57,654 nucleotides of DNA from a virus: positions 1 through 57,654 of the IMG/VR virus record IMGVR_UViG_3300034137_000038; one strand, written 5' to 3'. Within the stretch, counting starts at the first letter, position 1. Every line of letters begins with the position of its first letter. Under the pieces are notes generated by a model that saw nothing but the letters and a program-made list of their open reading frames with translations, did no database searches and was not told the origin of the DNA. The translations under genes and the position numbers were made by a program. Shown in pieces: positions 1 through 9,494 of this stretch.

Positions 1-980
1 GCTACTATGGCGCTCGCCGTGTTGGCGCTCGCTGCCGTCGTCTTACTGTTGGGCAGAGTACCGGCCACCTCAGCGGTTGCCAGGTCAACAGCGTTTGAGG
101 TCGAGCCAGAGCCGATCAGGTTGGTCGCATTCGTCGCGTTCGTTGCATTCGTCGCGTTGGTGGCCGTCGTCGCTGTCGTGGCGGTCGTCGCCGTCACAGC
201 CGTCGTGGCGTTTGCTACCGTACCCGTCACCTTTGAGCCAGCGAGCGAAGTTATCCAAGCCGGATCAGCGTATGAGCCTGAGCTATAGAGACCGTTCGTC
301 ACGGTCGAAGCATTGCCGCTCAAGGTGGCCGTGATCGTGCCTGCGCTGAAGTTGCCGGATGCATCGCGCGCCACTATCGCGCTCGCCGTGTTGGCGCTCG
401 CCGCTGTGGTGTTTGCATTTGGCAGAACCCCATTGACTTCCCCCGTCGCCAGATCAACCGCGTCTGTGGTTGAACCGACCCCGATGAATATCGAGGCCGT
501 GCCGGGGGTTGAGCCACCTGTACTGCCACCGGAAGAGACCGTGCCGACGTTATGCACCCTGATCGCAGCCCATGTCGTCGTGGCCGGTGAAGCAGGAACT
601 TGGAATGATCCGAACACAGAGAACACACCGACGGGCCGACCTGTGCTGTCGAACAGGTATGCGCCAAGCTTGGCGGTCGGATTATCCGGTGAAGATTCCG
701 TGGCGGGCACTGTGATAGCCGGGCACGATGCCTGTGTGCCTGTCACTGTGCAGGTGACTTTGCTATAGAACTTCGACGCTCGCACGTCGCTTGGGTTAGC
801 AGCGAACACGGGCTTGCCGTCAGACCTCATAAAGTTGTTGAGCGGATATATCCTCAGCTCGAAAGTCGCTGAACTGCCCTGATAATCGCCGAAGGTCTGC
901 GCGCCGATTGTGACCTCCTGCGCCGTCGCTGTAATGACAGAGGCCAACAGGAAGGCCAGTAGTAGAAGCACCCGTTTCAT
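1..980 (-). CDS. Tail fibre protein, N-terminal part with Sec signal (continues across window end)
   Basis: The frame opens at the ATG at 980 and runs off the window at base 1 without a stop. It continues in the same frame from 57651 down to the stop at 53613 when the ends are joined over their shared 3 bases, predicting about 1,672 aa. The N-terminus is a clear Sec signal (MKRVLLLLAFLLASVITA, then TAQ) with an A-x-A type cleavage site. About 150 residues of beta-rich sequence follow, then Ala/Thr/Asn repeats of the kind found in phage fibres (NATNATNATN, ASAIVARDASGNFSAG). It is the last gene of the tail module, immediately downstream of the tail-tip gene at 994-1680. A Sec signal is odd for a virion protein, so a secreted or surface-displayed role is also possible. 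Confidence 0.75.
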   Translation of the reverse strand, partial: MKRVLLLLAFLLASVITATAQEVTIGAQTFGDYQGSSATFELRIYPLNNFMRSDGKPVFAANPSDVRASKFYSKVTCTVTGTQASCPAITVPATESSPDNPTAKLGAYLFDSTGRPVGVFSVFGSFQVPASPATTTWAAIRVHNVGTVSSGGSTGGSTPGTASIFIGVGSTTDAVDLATGEVNGVLPNANTTAASANTASAIVARDASGNFSAGTITATLSGNASTVTNGLYSSGSYADPAWITSLAGSKVTGTVANATTAVTATTATTATTATNATNATNATNATNLIGSGSTSNAVDLATAEVAGTLPNSKTTAASANTASAIV

Positions 981-993
981 CTTGTATCTCCTA

Positions 994-1680
994 TCAAATG
1001 TCGAGTATGTCGTAATGGTTGAAAGCATAAGGGGAGCCTGTGCCTGTTGAGCCGCCTGTGCCCCCTGAAGCTGCGAAAGTAAAAGACTGGACTTCGGACT
1101 CCGCCCCATAGGTACCGCCAGAAGAGTGAGAGACGCGCACGTAGATCGTCTGCGCCGAAGTTTCCGTGTCGGAGCGATTGATGTTGATGACGCGCGGAAG
1201 CTGCACGCCCGTCTCCGTGTTATCTGTGATCAACTCCGTCGCGCCGGTCATGAGCGCGTTGTCTGCCACGCGCACGCGCCGCTTCCTGGCAAAGGGCGTA
1301 TAGCCGTCAATCGCCAGTTGAAGTGTGGTCTGCGTCGCAGCTCCCACCTGTGAGACCGTAGGGGCCGCTGTTTCGCGCTGGTAGAGCACAGTGAAGGAAT
1401 AAGCATCCTCAAGGTTTGAGACATCCGGCACGCCATCGGCAGTGAAGTTGATGATCGAAAAGGTAATGTTCTGGTCTACGTCCGGGTTATAAGGAAAGGA
1501 GACAGTCTGGCCGGGCACGAAGACGCCGAAGAGTTGCGCCTGGCTGGGCGGTTGCGACGCGAAGCGCCACCAGACCTGACAATAAGCGACCGGGGCCGTG
1601 CCCGCCGGATAGAAGCGAGGCTCGGCATAGGGGCGTGCTACGATATTCGCACCACCGGATGATTTAGCCAGTAAGTCCAT
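994..1680 (-). CDS. Putative tail tip / receptor-binding region protein
   Basis: This 228-aa protein has alternating beta-strand patches and a Gly/Ser/Thr-rich tail near the C-terminus, which looks like a fibronectin-like or adhesin module. I do not recognise a named family. Its ATG at 1680 overlaps the stop of the upstream gene (TAATG), which indicates translational coupling, and an in-frame start 30 bases upstream is less likely. Lying between the tail hub and the fibre gene suggests a distal tail component. It stops 13 bases before the fibre start codon. Confidence 0.55.
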   Translation of the reverse strand: MDLLAKSSGGANIVARPYAEPRFYPAGTAPVAYCQVWWRFASQPPSQAQLFGVFVPGQTVSFPYNPDVDQNITFSIINFTADGVPDVSNLEDAYSFTVLYQRETAAPTVSQVGAATQTTLQLAIDGYTPFARKRRVRVADNALMTGATELITDNTETGVQLPRVININRSDTETSAQTIYVRVSHSSGGTYGAESEVQSFTFAASGGTGGSTGTGSPYAFNHYDILDI

Positions 1681-1922
1681 TACGTTGTGAGGGTCTCCGC
1701 GTAGCCGCACAGACCATCCGCGCGGTGAAAGCTGAAACGTATAAGCGTGCCGACGGCGACCGCTAGGCTGCCAGCAGCGACGTGCCCGTTGGCATCAGAT
1801 GCGATATCGGCCAGCGCAGCCCCGTTGGTCACATCATAGACATGCACAGTCTCGCTCGGGAGCAGTGTCTCCGTTCCGTCGCGGTTATCAAGCTTCACAT
1901 CGAAGGCGGCGTAGGTAGCCAT
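1680..1922 (-). CDS. Small tail-module protein, unknown
   Basis: An 80-aa protein placed directly after the tail hub gene (stop of the hub at 1923) and coupled to the next gene. It is beta-rich (motifs such as HVYDVTNGAALADI and DANGHVAAG) and resembles a small carbohydrate-binding or carboxypeptidase-like beta sandwich only in a general way. A minor distal-tail or hub-associated role is inferred from position. Confidence 0.5.
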   Translation of the reverse strand: MATYAAFDVKLDNRDGTETLLPSETVHVYDVTNGAALADIASDANGHVAAGSLAVAVGTLIRFSFHRADGLCGYAETLTT

Positions 1923-4076
1923 CTAAATCGTCCTCACTAAATCAAACTCAATCTGATCCAGCCCCGGACGCACGCCACCAATCGGCGTAGTGCCTGGCCG
2001 CTCGCTGGGCCCGCCGCCGGGGTTGTCTTCAGCACCGCTGCCGGGCTGTGGCGGCGCTTGTGTCGAATCTTCCAACCGGTCGTAGTAATCCACCGGATAA
2101 GCCTGCGCTTCGATCACAACCTTCAGATCGGACTGGCGCTGGAAGCTCATGATGCGGAAATACTCGAAGGGCTCATCTTCGATCTCATGTGATACGACCT
2201 TGATGACTTGATACTGGTGCAGTTCGAGAGCGTAGGCGTACCATGTGGTGAAAGTGACTCTCAGGTTGTTCTTCAGGCCGCCCTGATCGAACTCTCCAAG
2301 ATCGAGGAGCAGATTACCGACACGTACAGCTTCGCCGAGATTAGTGATCCCCAGTGCAGAATATTTCTTCTCGATGACCCGTATCGAAGTATCCCCGAGG
2401 GCCTTCCCTGCTTTTAACTGCTGCGGTTGGTCGCTGAAGGTTAAAGGGCGCTCGACGTTGCCATGCGAGGCGTCCTCAAAGGTCAACACAATCTGGTTTG
2501 CTAATTCACCGTCGCTGATAGCTGATCGCTTGACGGAAGTAATCTCGGCGGTGCCCAGCTTTTCAAAGACGATGTTTCGATCAGGGCCGTAATCTGTGAA
2601 GACGGGGATGCTGTCGTCAATTACCTGGCGCTCGAGCGGCAGGACTCTCCACTTACCATGGTGCTCGAAAGGAAGCGTGAAGCGACCGAAGAGGCAGATG
2701 TCGTTGATCTGCTGCTGGGCCGTGCGCTCTGTCAACTCGGCCACAAAGGTTGAGCGAGTGCCGGTGAAATGGTTGCCGTTAGCGTCGTTGTAGCCGACCT
2801 GCTCACTGCACCAATTTGCCAGATAAATGAAGTCGCTCATCACGAAACGAACCGGATCGAGCTTATGACCCCAGCGAGGCTCACGGATCACGTCAAGCAA
2901 ACACCAAGCCCGGATGATCGTGTACTGCTCTGTGAAGGTGTCCTGATCCGTGTAGACGCGAATCTCATCCCGGCCTTCGACCGTGCATTCTCCGTTCAGG
3001 TTTCCGGGGCCATAGCCAGCGGGGTTGACGGGGCCGTAGACCGCGAAGAAATGTGCCGTCCGGCTGTAGTTGCCGATGCCGGGAGAAAAGCCCGTCCTGC
3101 CCTGCCCTCGTTCGCCTCGTCGCACGTTGAGGTGCTCGAAGCCGATCAAAGCGCCGTTGACCTTGCAGCTCGTCACTGACTTGAGACGCCCTTCGCCGAT
3201 CCTGAAGAGCACGCGCACGAAGCCCTGATCAGGGTGATTAGTATTGAACTGAGGGGTATAAGCGAGCAGCTCCAGTTGACGCGCTACGCGCGGGCCATAA
3301 TGCACGCGCAGGGCTTGCTTCAGATTAGTCTCATTGCCTTTGCTCGTAGCTAAAAGCGCCGGGCCTTTGGTCTGGTTGTTAATTAGAGATTCAATGACCG
3401 TATCGAATCCCAGGTAGAAAATGTCTGTGCCATGGCGAGCGACACACTCTGCGCGAGAGGTGGCAATCGTGGTGAAGGGCTGGCCACTGCCGTTGAGTTG
3501 ACCCGTGACGCCGCCGAGATGGCGGTCATACGGGCAATCATTCGCCAGGCATTGCTCCTGATCGGTCAGAAGCCCGCCGAAGATCACAGCATGGCATCCT
3601 GCAACGGCACGGCGACTCGGCAACGGCAGAAGAGCAGAGCGGAAGCCCGAAGCGGCGGTCGTCTTGAACATGCCGCCCCCGGCCCTCTGCGGCGTGCGCA
3701 AGTGTCCTGACCATTCCGATACAAGTAAATCAACCTGCGGAAAGTAGTAAAAAACCTCAACCTTGCTGCCTTCACCATGCGCTCTAAAGAGCCGGGAAAT
3801 TTCACGATCCCTGATCTCCGAAAAGGTAAGGGATATTTGCTCATCGGCAATGGAGCTGGTGCGATTGATCGGAAGGAAGTTGGAGCCGACCAGCCTGGCC
3901 TCAACCGTGAGGGTCAGCGCGGCATAGTCCGGCAGTTCATTGAGAGCCCTGGCCGCATAGTATTTCGTGCCGTCAGGCGCGGGCCAGTAGACAGCCACGA
4001 TCTCCGAGACCTGCGGTCTCGCAATGGCTCGCAATGCCGCAAGCTTCGTCTGGTCAGTTGTGCTCTCGATACTCAT
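1923..4076 (-). CDS. Large tail hub / baseplate protein
   Basis: The 717-aa product follows the tape measure and the gpM-like gene, the usual place of the tail hub that closes the tube and carries fibres. The N-terminal half has a beta-rich region with conserved cysteines (GCHAVIFGG, CLANDCPYD) reminiscent of DUF2163/BR0599-type phage tail proteins. The C-terminal half has hub-like strands ending in a Pro/Gly-rich linker (GSGAEDNPGGGPSERPG). Its start overlaps the stop of the gpM-like gene by 4 bases. Family assignment is by recall of pattern, so the hub role is likely but the exact fold is open. Confidence 0.65.
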   Translation of the reverse strand: MSIESTTDQTKLAALRAIARPQVSEIVAVYWPAPDGTKYYAARALNELPDYAALTLTVEARLVGSNFLPINRTSSIADEQISLTFSEIRDREISRLFRAHGEGSKVEVFYYFPQVDLLVSEWSGHLRTPQRAGGGMFKTTAASGFRSALLPLPSRRAVAGCHAVIFGGLLTDQEQCLANDCPYDRHLGGVTGQLNGSGQPFTTIATSRAECVARHGTDIFYLGFDTVIESLINNQTKGPALLATSKGNETNLKQALRVHYGPRVARQLELLAYTPQFNTNHPDQGFVRVLFRIGEGRLKSVTSCKVNGALIGFEHLNVRRGERGQGRTGFSPGIGNYSRTAHFFAVYGPVNPAGYGPGNLNGECTVEGRDEIRVYTDQDTFTEQYTIIRAWCLLDVIREPRWGHKLDPVRFVMSDFIYLANWCSEQVGYNDANGNHFTGTRSTFVAELTERTAQQQINDICLFGRFTLPFEHHGKWRVLPLERQVIDDSIPVFTDYGPDRNIVFEKLGTAEITSVKRSAISDGELANQIVLTFEDASHGNVERPLTFSDQPQQLKAGKALGDTSIRVIEKKYSALGITNLGEAVRVGNLLLDLGEFDQGGLKNNLRVTFTTWYAYALELHQYQVIKVVSHEIEDEPFEYFRIMSFQRQSDLKVVIEAQAYPVDYYDRLEDSTQAPPQPGSGAEDNPGGGPSERPGTTPIGGVRPGLDQIEFDLVRTI

Positions 4077-4480
4077 ACGGCGCGTTCTCGCCTCTGCTGC
4101 AATGAAAGCCCGGTGGAGAACAGCTTGATCATGAACATGTCAAAGCTGAGCGTGTGCTCTACGAACTTCGCCAGGTAATCCTGGTTATCTCGCGGGCACG
4201 TAATCCAGAAGCTGGAATTCCCTTCAGCTTTTCGTCTGACAAAGAAGTCCCAGAGATAATCAGCTCTGGATTCAATGGTGAAAGTGCCGCCCTGCGTAGA
4301 GCGATCGAGCACACCAGGCAGCACTTTGAATACAAGTTTCCATGCGCGCGTGCCTTCGCTCGACCCGACAAGCGCCGAATCTTCGTAGCCATCGCCGAAG
4401 CTGGCTTCGAGAATGTCGAAGCCGATCACGCATGAAAGGCCGAAGGAACCGATGACCTCTAATCTCTCGTAATCCGGCAT
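4073..4480 (-). CDS. Minor tail protein, gpM-like
   Basis: A 135-aa protein directly downstream of the tape measure gene (shared base at 4480). The pattern SFGDGYEDSALVGSSEG followed by RAWKLVFKVL matches the lambda gpM / distal tail family, where a G-D-G-Y segment precedes strands that build the ring at the tube tip. Size and position fit the family. It probably links the tape measure and tube to the hub encoded next. Confidence 0.7.
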   Translation of the reverse strand: MPDYERLEVIGSFGLSCVIGFDILEASFGDGYEDSALVGSSEGTRAWKLVFKVLPGVLDRSTQGGTFTIESRADYLWDFFVRRKAEGNSSFWITCPRDNQDYLAKFVEHTLSFDMFMIKLFSTGLSLQQRRERAV

Positions 4481-7400
4481 CAGCTCATCCCCATGTTTCT
4501 ACCCAGTTGACCGATGAAGCTGGCATCACTGGTGCTTGTCGCGAGCACGGCTGCACCCACCGCGCCGGGATTCTCTTCCGCTCCTATCGCCAGGACTTGA
4601 CCTGCCGGCATTGAGCTGATCCGTGCGATTTGCTCAGCGAGCTGACCGAGCACTCCCATGATCGCGGTCACACCGATGCTCGAAGATCCGCCGCCATTGC
4701 TCGAAGATGAGCTTTGAGAGCCACTGCTCGCAGGAACATAGCCACCATCCAGGCGCTGCACCGGCGCGCGCGGAACAACTACAGCATCGCCGCTATTGAG
4801 CGCATCCATTGCGTCAACACCGACGCGCTCTGTGGCGTTTGAATTGAGAACGTATTCGCCGCCGTCAAGGACAGCATGAACCCAATCGCGCCCGCGACGC
4901 GCAGCATCAACAAATCCTCCCGATAGTCTTCGGACAAAATTATTTTCTTTGGACGCGGCATCGCCGTACTCTTTATTGAGGGTCAGCTTGCTGTTCTGGC
5001 CTGTGCTTTCGGCATAGGCTTGAATGATTTCTTTCGAGGGCTCTAGCCTGATCGTTTCGAGCAAGTGTGCTTTCACCTTACCGCGCCCGAATGACTGCTC
5101 TCCGATAGCTTTTATTTCGGAGAGCGTTTTCATATCTTTCACATCAACGGCATACTCTCCCTTAATAGCTTCGCGCAGCTTTTTCTCAGTGCCATTGCGG
5201 AAGTGACGCCAGAGCAGAAGCCCGCCAACGACAGCACCAACAGCTACAGCAGTCCACGGATTTGTTAGCAAGGGAGTGAGTGAGCTAAACATGCTGCCGC
5301 CACCAGCCGCAGCGCCGCCCGCGCCCGCTCCACCTGCTGCCGCTCCCGCTCCGCCGGCAGCAGCACCACCGCCGCCGAAGATCATGCTCATCATTCCAGC
5401 ACTCGAGCCTGCCGTTGCAGCTCCAACGCCAGCGAAAGCATTTCCCGCCGCCGCCGCACCACCAGCAGCACCACCGCCGCCGAAGATCATATTCATCAAA
5501 CCAGCGCTTGAACTTGAAGTGGCCGCTCCAACATTGGCAAAGGCGTTTCCACCCGCAGCCCCGCCTGCCATTGCCGGGGTTGCCGCGCCACCCCCACCGG
5601 AGTTGAAAAGGTTTTTGAAGCTGTTGAAAATGTTGCTAAGAGAGAAGCCGCCGCCCTTGCCGCCGCCGTGCCCTAACATCCGATCATTCCCTTCCTCATC
5701 CTCTGAGCGCGGGTTGAACAGCGATTGCAGATATTTACTAACCTTGCTCTTAATGAATTCTTTGACGATGTTAAGGAACAGGTCAGCGAAGCCCTTCTCA
5801 ATTCGCTTGAGCATACCGATTACGCCGCCCTCGAATGAAGTCAGAGAGCTTCCTAAAATATCGCCTATGGAGTCGGAAACTTCTTTGACTTTCTCGCGGT
5901 ATGCGACGAGCGGGCGCTGCATGATTTCAGCCATCTTGTTTTGATGGCCCACTTCTTCAAGCTGCATACGCTCTCTGAATAGTGCTTCTATTTCGGCTTT
6001 TTCTTGAGCCGTTTTACCTTGAAGATTTACACTCCCCTGCGCCGCGAGAATATCTATCTGCGCTTGGCGGTTTCTTAGAATCTCACTCGCAACGTCCTGA
6101 GCTTGACGCTGTTGTTTTATGTAGGCGGGACTTGCGCCAAGCCGTTCTAGCTGGTCAATCTTCGCGTTTCCTATTGCAATCGAAAGATTGAGATTTTCCA
6201 TCTCAATGCTGCGGAGTTGGTTCGCATGTTGGCGTGCGCTCTCAATATCCTTCTGCCGCCCGGCGGCGATGCGTCGGTCTGCTTCTTCCTGAGTCGCAAC
6301 CTGCTTTTCGGTGATGCCCTTAATCTGGTCGTTGATTCGGCGGAATTCTTGGACGTTTACGTTCGCGGCATTTTCGATGCCTGCAATCATGTTTCCCGCC
6401 GCATCGTAAACCACGCCGACGGCTTCAAATAAAGCCCGCTCTTCTGAGGTCAGCGCTTCAAGGCGGCGATTGAACGCCGCCGTCTGAATATCAAGAATTT
6501 TCTTCTCTAAACCCTCTTGCGTGATGATGCGATTCTCTGCAATCGCGCGGTAGGTTTCGATTGATCGTTGATCTATACTTTCACCGATGGACAAAAGGCT
6601 CTCTTGGTGCGCGCGTAATGATTGAATCTCTGTCTTTGCCGCGTCATCATCAATCCTTTGGACGTTTCGGTTGTACTCACTGCGAGCCGCCGCCGCCTTC
6701 TCGGTCAATTCCTTAACCTGTAATTCCCTATCCCGGCCCTTTGAAAGCTTCTGCGCGGCGACAAGCTCAGCATCAACAGTCGCCAGCTTAGAATTGAGCA
6801 ACGCCTGCTCCGCCTCCTTTGATTGGCGAACAAACTCATCAAGGTTGATAGATTGCTGGTCGTATGACCTCTTGGCTGCCTCTGCGGTTTCACGATAGAC
6901 GCGCTCAGCAGTTTTCTGTTGAAGCTCCAAGCCCTTGATTGCGGCGCGCGTGGCGGCATCCTTTTCGGACGCGCCGCCCTTACCTCCCCCGCCGCCACCA
7001 CCACCGAGCCCCGCTAGATTCACGTCCCGCACAGGCCCGCCGCCCCGCATGATCTGCTCTATCTCTTCTTTTGAAAGTTTATGACCGCCAGCGGCGCGCA
7101 CGTCGCGCTCTAAGGGGTCTGCTCCTGCCGTGCGCGCAATCCAACTCCAAGCCTCTTTCGCGGTTTGTCCGGCGCGGTAAGCCCAATTAGCGATTGATTG
7201 CAGCTTGACAATCATCTCGCTTCCATTATTGGAAACCGCCTGCAACTCAGACCTGAAAGTTGCTATGTCGCCAGTGGCTAGAGCGAAGCCCGCCGAAAGC
7301 AGATGAAGCACAGAACTTGCAAGGTAAGCGATGACAACCTGCAACTGAATGAAGGGCGCTATCAGAGTAACGATGCCGCCATACAAAACCTCGCCAGCCT

Positions 7401-8811
7401 TAACCACCGCGCCGATAGAATCAATAACCCCTAACAAAGTTCGGTTTACAATGTCGCCTACTTCATCAACGCTTGAACCGCTGCGCTGTAACTCCGCCTC
7501 AAACCTGTTGATGTAAGCCAGCATCGTCGGCAGCATCTTCACTCCGATGTTGGCCGTAACGATTGAGAGCCTTGCTTCAAGCTCCGTCAGCTTGTCGCCA
7601 AAGGCATCGGCAGCCCGCGCGCCATCATTCGACATAACGAGCCCCGCGTCCTTCATCCCCTTAATGAAAGCCGGAAGGTCGCCGCCCGTCTGCTTGATAA
7701 GCGCTAAAATATCCTTGCCGCCCTTGCCAAAAAGCTGCATGGCAAGGGTCGTTTGCGCGTAGCCTTCGGGCATCCGAGAGAGTACGCGGAAGGCGTCAAC
7801 AAGCGCCGTCTCGTTGTCTTTGGTAGAGATTGCAAGGCGGTCTAAGACGGCTATCTGCTTCTTGCCGCCCTGCTCCGCCTGCCCTAAAAACTTATCGAAA
7901 TATCCGAGCCCTGTGGTAAGCCCTTCAAGGCTTCCGCCGCTCTGGTCGGCGGCCAATTTGAGAGCGCCCACAGTCTCCGCCGCGAAGTTGATCTTGCTTG
8001 AAGCGTCGTAGATTTCACCGCCGACCTTTGCGGAGTGCTGCGCGAGTTTGACAAAGCCAAGCCCTAAAGCCCCGACCATGAGCGTAAGGGTAGCGACAAC
8101 GCCAAGCCCTACCCCCACAGGCCCGGCCCATGCTCCTATCACACCGCCGAAGCTTGTCGCTTCCGCCTTCGCTGCCGTGAGGCTCTTGGTAGTGCGGGCG
8201 ATTGCGGTTTCAGCGCCCGAAGCCGCGCGCTCGGCTTGTGTAATCGCCTTCTGTGATTCACCAATTAAATTGTTTGAGTAGGTGCTAAGCCGCCGCGCCT
8301 CCTTCGCGCTCTGTGCTACCTCTTTTTCAAGTTGCGCCGGGCTGAGCCCTCGCATGTGCGACACAAGGGCGTCAACCTTTCGGGCTTCCTCTCTTTGCTT
8401 AAATTCCTCTGCCGTTAATCGCCTGATTTCTCTGGCCTGCTTTTGCTTCGTTGCGATGATTCGAGCCGATTCTTTGACAACGCTCTCCGCTTCGTGCTTT
8501 AAGCTTGCTGTAACAGAAGCGGTTGACTCCTTGACTTCTGCCGCCGCCCGCGCCGCAGACGCGCCAGAGCGCGCGTAGCTTCTATCAATCGTGATGGTAG
8601 CTTTGGCGACTTCATCCGACGCGCGAACGGCGGCGCGCACCTGAGCGTCGGATATTCCCCCTAAGCTACCCGAACCACCAAGAGCCTTTCGGGCGCTTTT
8701 TTCCGAGTCGGCGTCTATCGCCGCGAAGGCGCTCCTGATGCGCTTCACCTCGGCTAACGGCTGCGAGCCGTCCGCTTTGATGGTTAAAGCTATGAATCTT
8801 TTTCCCGCCAT
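4480..8811 (-). CDS. Tail tape measure protein
   Basis: At 1,443 aa this is the longest complete gene in the window. Long Ala/Glu/Lys/Arg-rich coiled coils cover residues 1-220 and about 620-1000, with a hydrophobic segment at about 225-257 and further hydrophobic stretches in the middle, the classic tape measure make-up. A Gly/Ala-rich region near residues 1070-1180 contains a tandem duplication (NAFANVGAATSSSSAG then NAFAGVGAATAGSSAG), encoded around 5370-5560. The C-terminus is Ser/Gly-rich. By the length rule for tape measures (about 1.5 A per residue) the tail would be near 200 nm, which is an inference. No obvious lytic transglycosylase or peptidase motif was seen. Confidence 0.92.
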   Translation of the reverse strand: MAGKRFIALTIKADGSQPLAEVKRIRSAFAAIDADSEKSARKALGGSGSLGGISDAQVRAAVRASDEVAKATITIDRSYARSGASAARAAAEVKESTASVTASLKHEAESVVKESARIIATKQKQAREIRRLTAEEFKQREEARKVDALVSHMRGLSPAQLEKEVAQSAKEARRLSTYSNNLIGESQKAITQAERAASGAETAIARTTKSLTAAKAEATSFGGVIGAWAGPVGVGLGVVATLTLMVGALGLGFVKLAQHSAKVGGEIYDASSKINFAAETVGALKLAADQSGGSLEGLTTGLGYFDKFLGQAEQGGKKQIAVLDRLAISTKDNETALVDAFRVLSRMPEGYAQTTLAMQLFGKGGKDILALIKQTGGDLPAFIKGMKDAGLVMSNDGARAADAFGDKLTELEARLSIVTANIGVKMLPTMLAYINRFEAELQRSGSSVDEVGDIVNRTLLGVIDSIGAVVKAGEVLYGGIVTLIAPFIQLQVVIAYLASSVLHLLSAGFALATGDIATFRSELQAVSNNGSEMIVKLQSIANWAYRAGQTAKEAWSWIARTAGADPLERDVRAAGGHKLSKEEIEQIMRGGGPVRDVNLAGLGGGGGGGGKGGASEKDAATRAAIKGLELQQKTAERVYRETAEAAKRSYDQQSINLDEFVRQSKEAEQALLNSKLATVDAELVAAQKLSKGRDRELQVKELTEKAAAARSEYNRNVQRIDDDAAKTEIQSLRAHQESLLSIGESIDQRSIETYRAIAENRIITQEGLEKKILDIQTAAFNRRLEALTSEERALFEAVGVVYDAAGNMIAGIENAANVNVQEFRRINDQIKGITEKQVATQEEADRRIAAGRQKDIESARQHANQLRSIEMENLNLSIAIGNAKIDQLERLGASPAYIKQQRQAQDVASEILRNRQAQIDILAAQGSVNLQGKTAQEKAEIEALFRERMQLEEVGHQNKMAEIMQRPLVAYREKVKEVSDSIGDILGSSLTSFEGGVIGMLKRIEKGFADLFLNIVKEFIKSKVSKYLQSLFNPRSEDEEGNDRMLGHGGGKGGGFSLSNIFNSFKNLFNSGGGGAATPAMAGGAAGGNAFANVGAATSSSSAGLMNMIFGGGGAAGGAAAAGNAFAGVGAATAGSSAGMMSMIFGGGGAAAGGAGAAAGGAGAGGAAAGGGSMFSSLTPLLTNPWTAVAVGAVVGGLLLWRHFRNGTEKKLREAIKGEYAVDVKDMKTLSEIKAIGEQSFGRGKVKAHLLETIRLEPSKEIIQAYAESTGQNSKLTLNKEYGDAASKENNFVRRLSGGFVDAARRGRDWVHAVLDGGEYVLNSNATERVGVDAMDALNSGDAVVVPRAPVQRLDGGYVPASSGSQSSSSSNGGGSSSIGVTAIMGVLGQLAEQIARISSMPAGQVLAIGAEENPGAVGAAVLATSTSDASFIGQLGRNMGMS

Positions 8812-8835
8812 TTATGTTAGCCGCGCCCCGCCGAT

Positions 8836-9131
8836 GAAAGACTAATCTGGAATGGGATTTAATTATTTGGAGGGGTTCCGCGTTGACGCACCCCGCCAGA
8901 ATGAGCATAGAATAATCAAGGATTTAATTACTTAGAGGGTGCAACGCCCCTGCCCAAATGAATTATATAGAGCCGAATCGCATACCTTTTTGGAGGGTGT
9001 TACGCCGCAACACCTACAGCCCCGAAACGAGCATACACGTCTCAGGAATTTAATTTTTAGAGGGTGTGAGACATTGCCCTCACGCATCTAGGGTAGGGTG
9101 TTTTGGAGTCTAATTTTTGGAGGGTGTGAGT
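8836..9131 (+). repeat. Five tandem copies of an A/T tract plus G-rich hairpin element
   Basis: Five units spaced 55-75 bases apart share a T-rich tract (TTTAATTTTT or variant) followed by a G-rich box (GGAGGGTGTGAG). Four of them can fold: GGGGT 8872-8876 with ACCCC 8890-8894; GGGTG 8937-8941 with CGCCC 8945-8949; GGTGTT 8996-9001 with AACACC 9009-9014; GTGAG 9066-9070 with CTCAC 9079-9083. The fifth box supplies the ribosome binding site of the gene at 9132. Related single copies lie at 21021-21066, 28729-28772 and, weaker, 29897-29920. The stretch between the tape measure and 9132 otherwise holds no gene. Confidence 0.7.
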
Positions 9132-9386
9132 ATGAAGAATAGAAAAACGATCATCGCAGGTATGTTCCTGCTTTTGCTGTTTGTAGTCGGATGGACTGGA
9201 TACGGGCAGAAGGCGGCAAGGCAGCAATGGGAATATAAAATGCTGTACTTGCCGGATGAATCAAGCGAAGAGGCGAGCCTGAAAACTTTGAACACACTAG
9301 GCGCGGAAGGGTGGGAGGTTATCGAGTTTCACCAAAGGGGAATTGACACCTTGAGCGGTCAATATCTTTTCAAACGATCAAAATAA
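9132..9386 (+). CDS. Exported DUF4177-like protein
   Basis: An 84-aa protein with a lysine-started hydrophobic signal (MKNRKTIIAGMFLLLLFVV) and a short mature part. The mature part carries WEYKMLY, then LNTLGAEGWEVIEF and a final YLFKRSK, the pattern of DUF4177 proteins. The start ATG at 9132 has GGAGGG 7 bases upstream; an upstream in-frame TTG at 9117 lies inside that site and is unlikely. It is transcribed against the late operon, so it is probably an accessory gene expressed from the resident element and acting in the periplasm or outside. DUF4177 function is unknown. Confidence 0.7.
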   Translation: MKNRKTIIAGMFLLLLFVVGWTGYGQKAARQQWEYKMLYLPDESSEEASLKTLNTLGAEGWEVIEFHQRGIDTLSGQYLFKRSK

Positions 9387-9406
9387 ATAAGGGGCAAAGT
9401 TCCCTC

Positions 9407-9492
9407 TGCCCCTTCCCTGCCTCGCCTTGCCGTGCTAGCCAAGCCTTACCTCGCCTGACCAAGCCAAGCCTAACCTCGCCATGCCTTGTAAA
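9407..9492 (-). repeat. GG-N3 pentamer array 1
   Basis: On the minus strand nearly every fifth position begins GG (units such as GGCAT, GGCGA, GGTTA, GGCTT), for about 80 bases. The array starts right after the stop codon of the regulator gene at 9495-9710, in the sense direction of that gene. It fills the gap between two convergent genes. It has the same degenerate period-5 design as the arrays at 11433 and 11845. Confidence 0.75.
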
Positions 9493-9494
9493 GC

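Noticed and set aside
5276-5944. Plus-strand Pro/Ala-rich frame of 222 codons opposite the tape measure
   Set aside because: It is the complement of the Gly/Ala-rich region of the tape measure gene and has no ribosome binding site.
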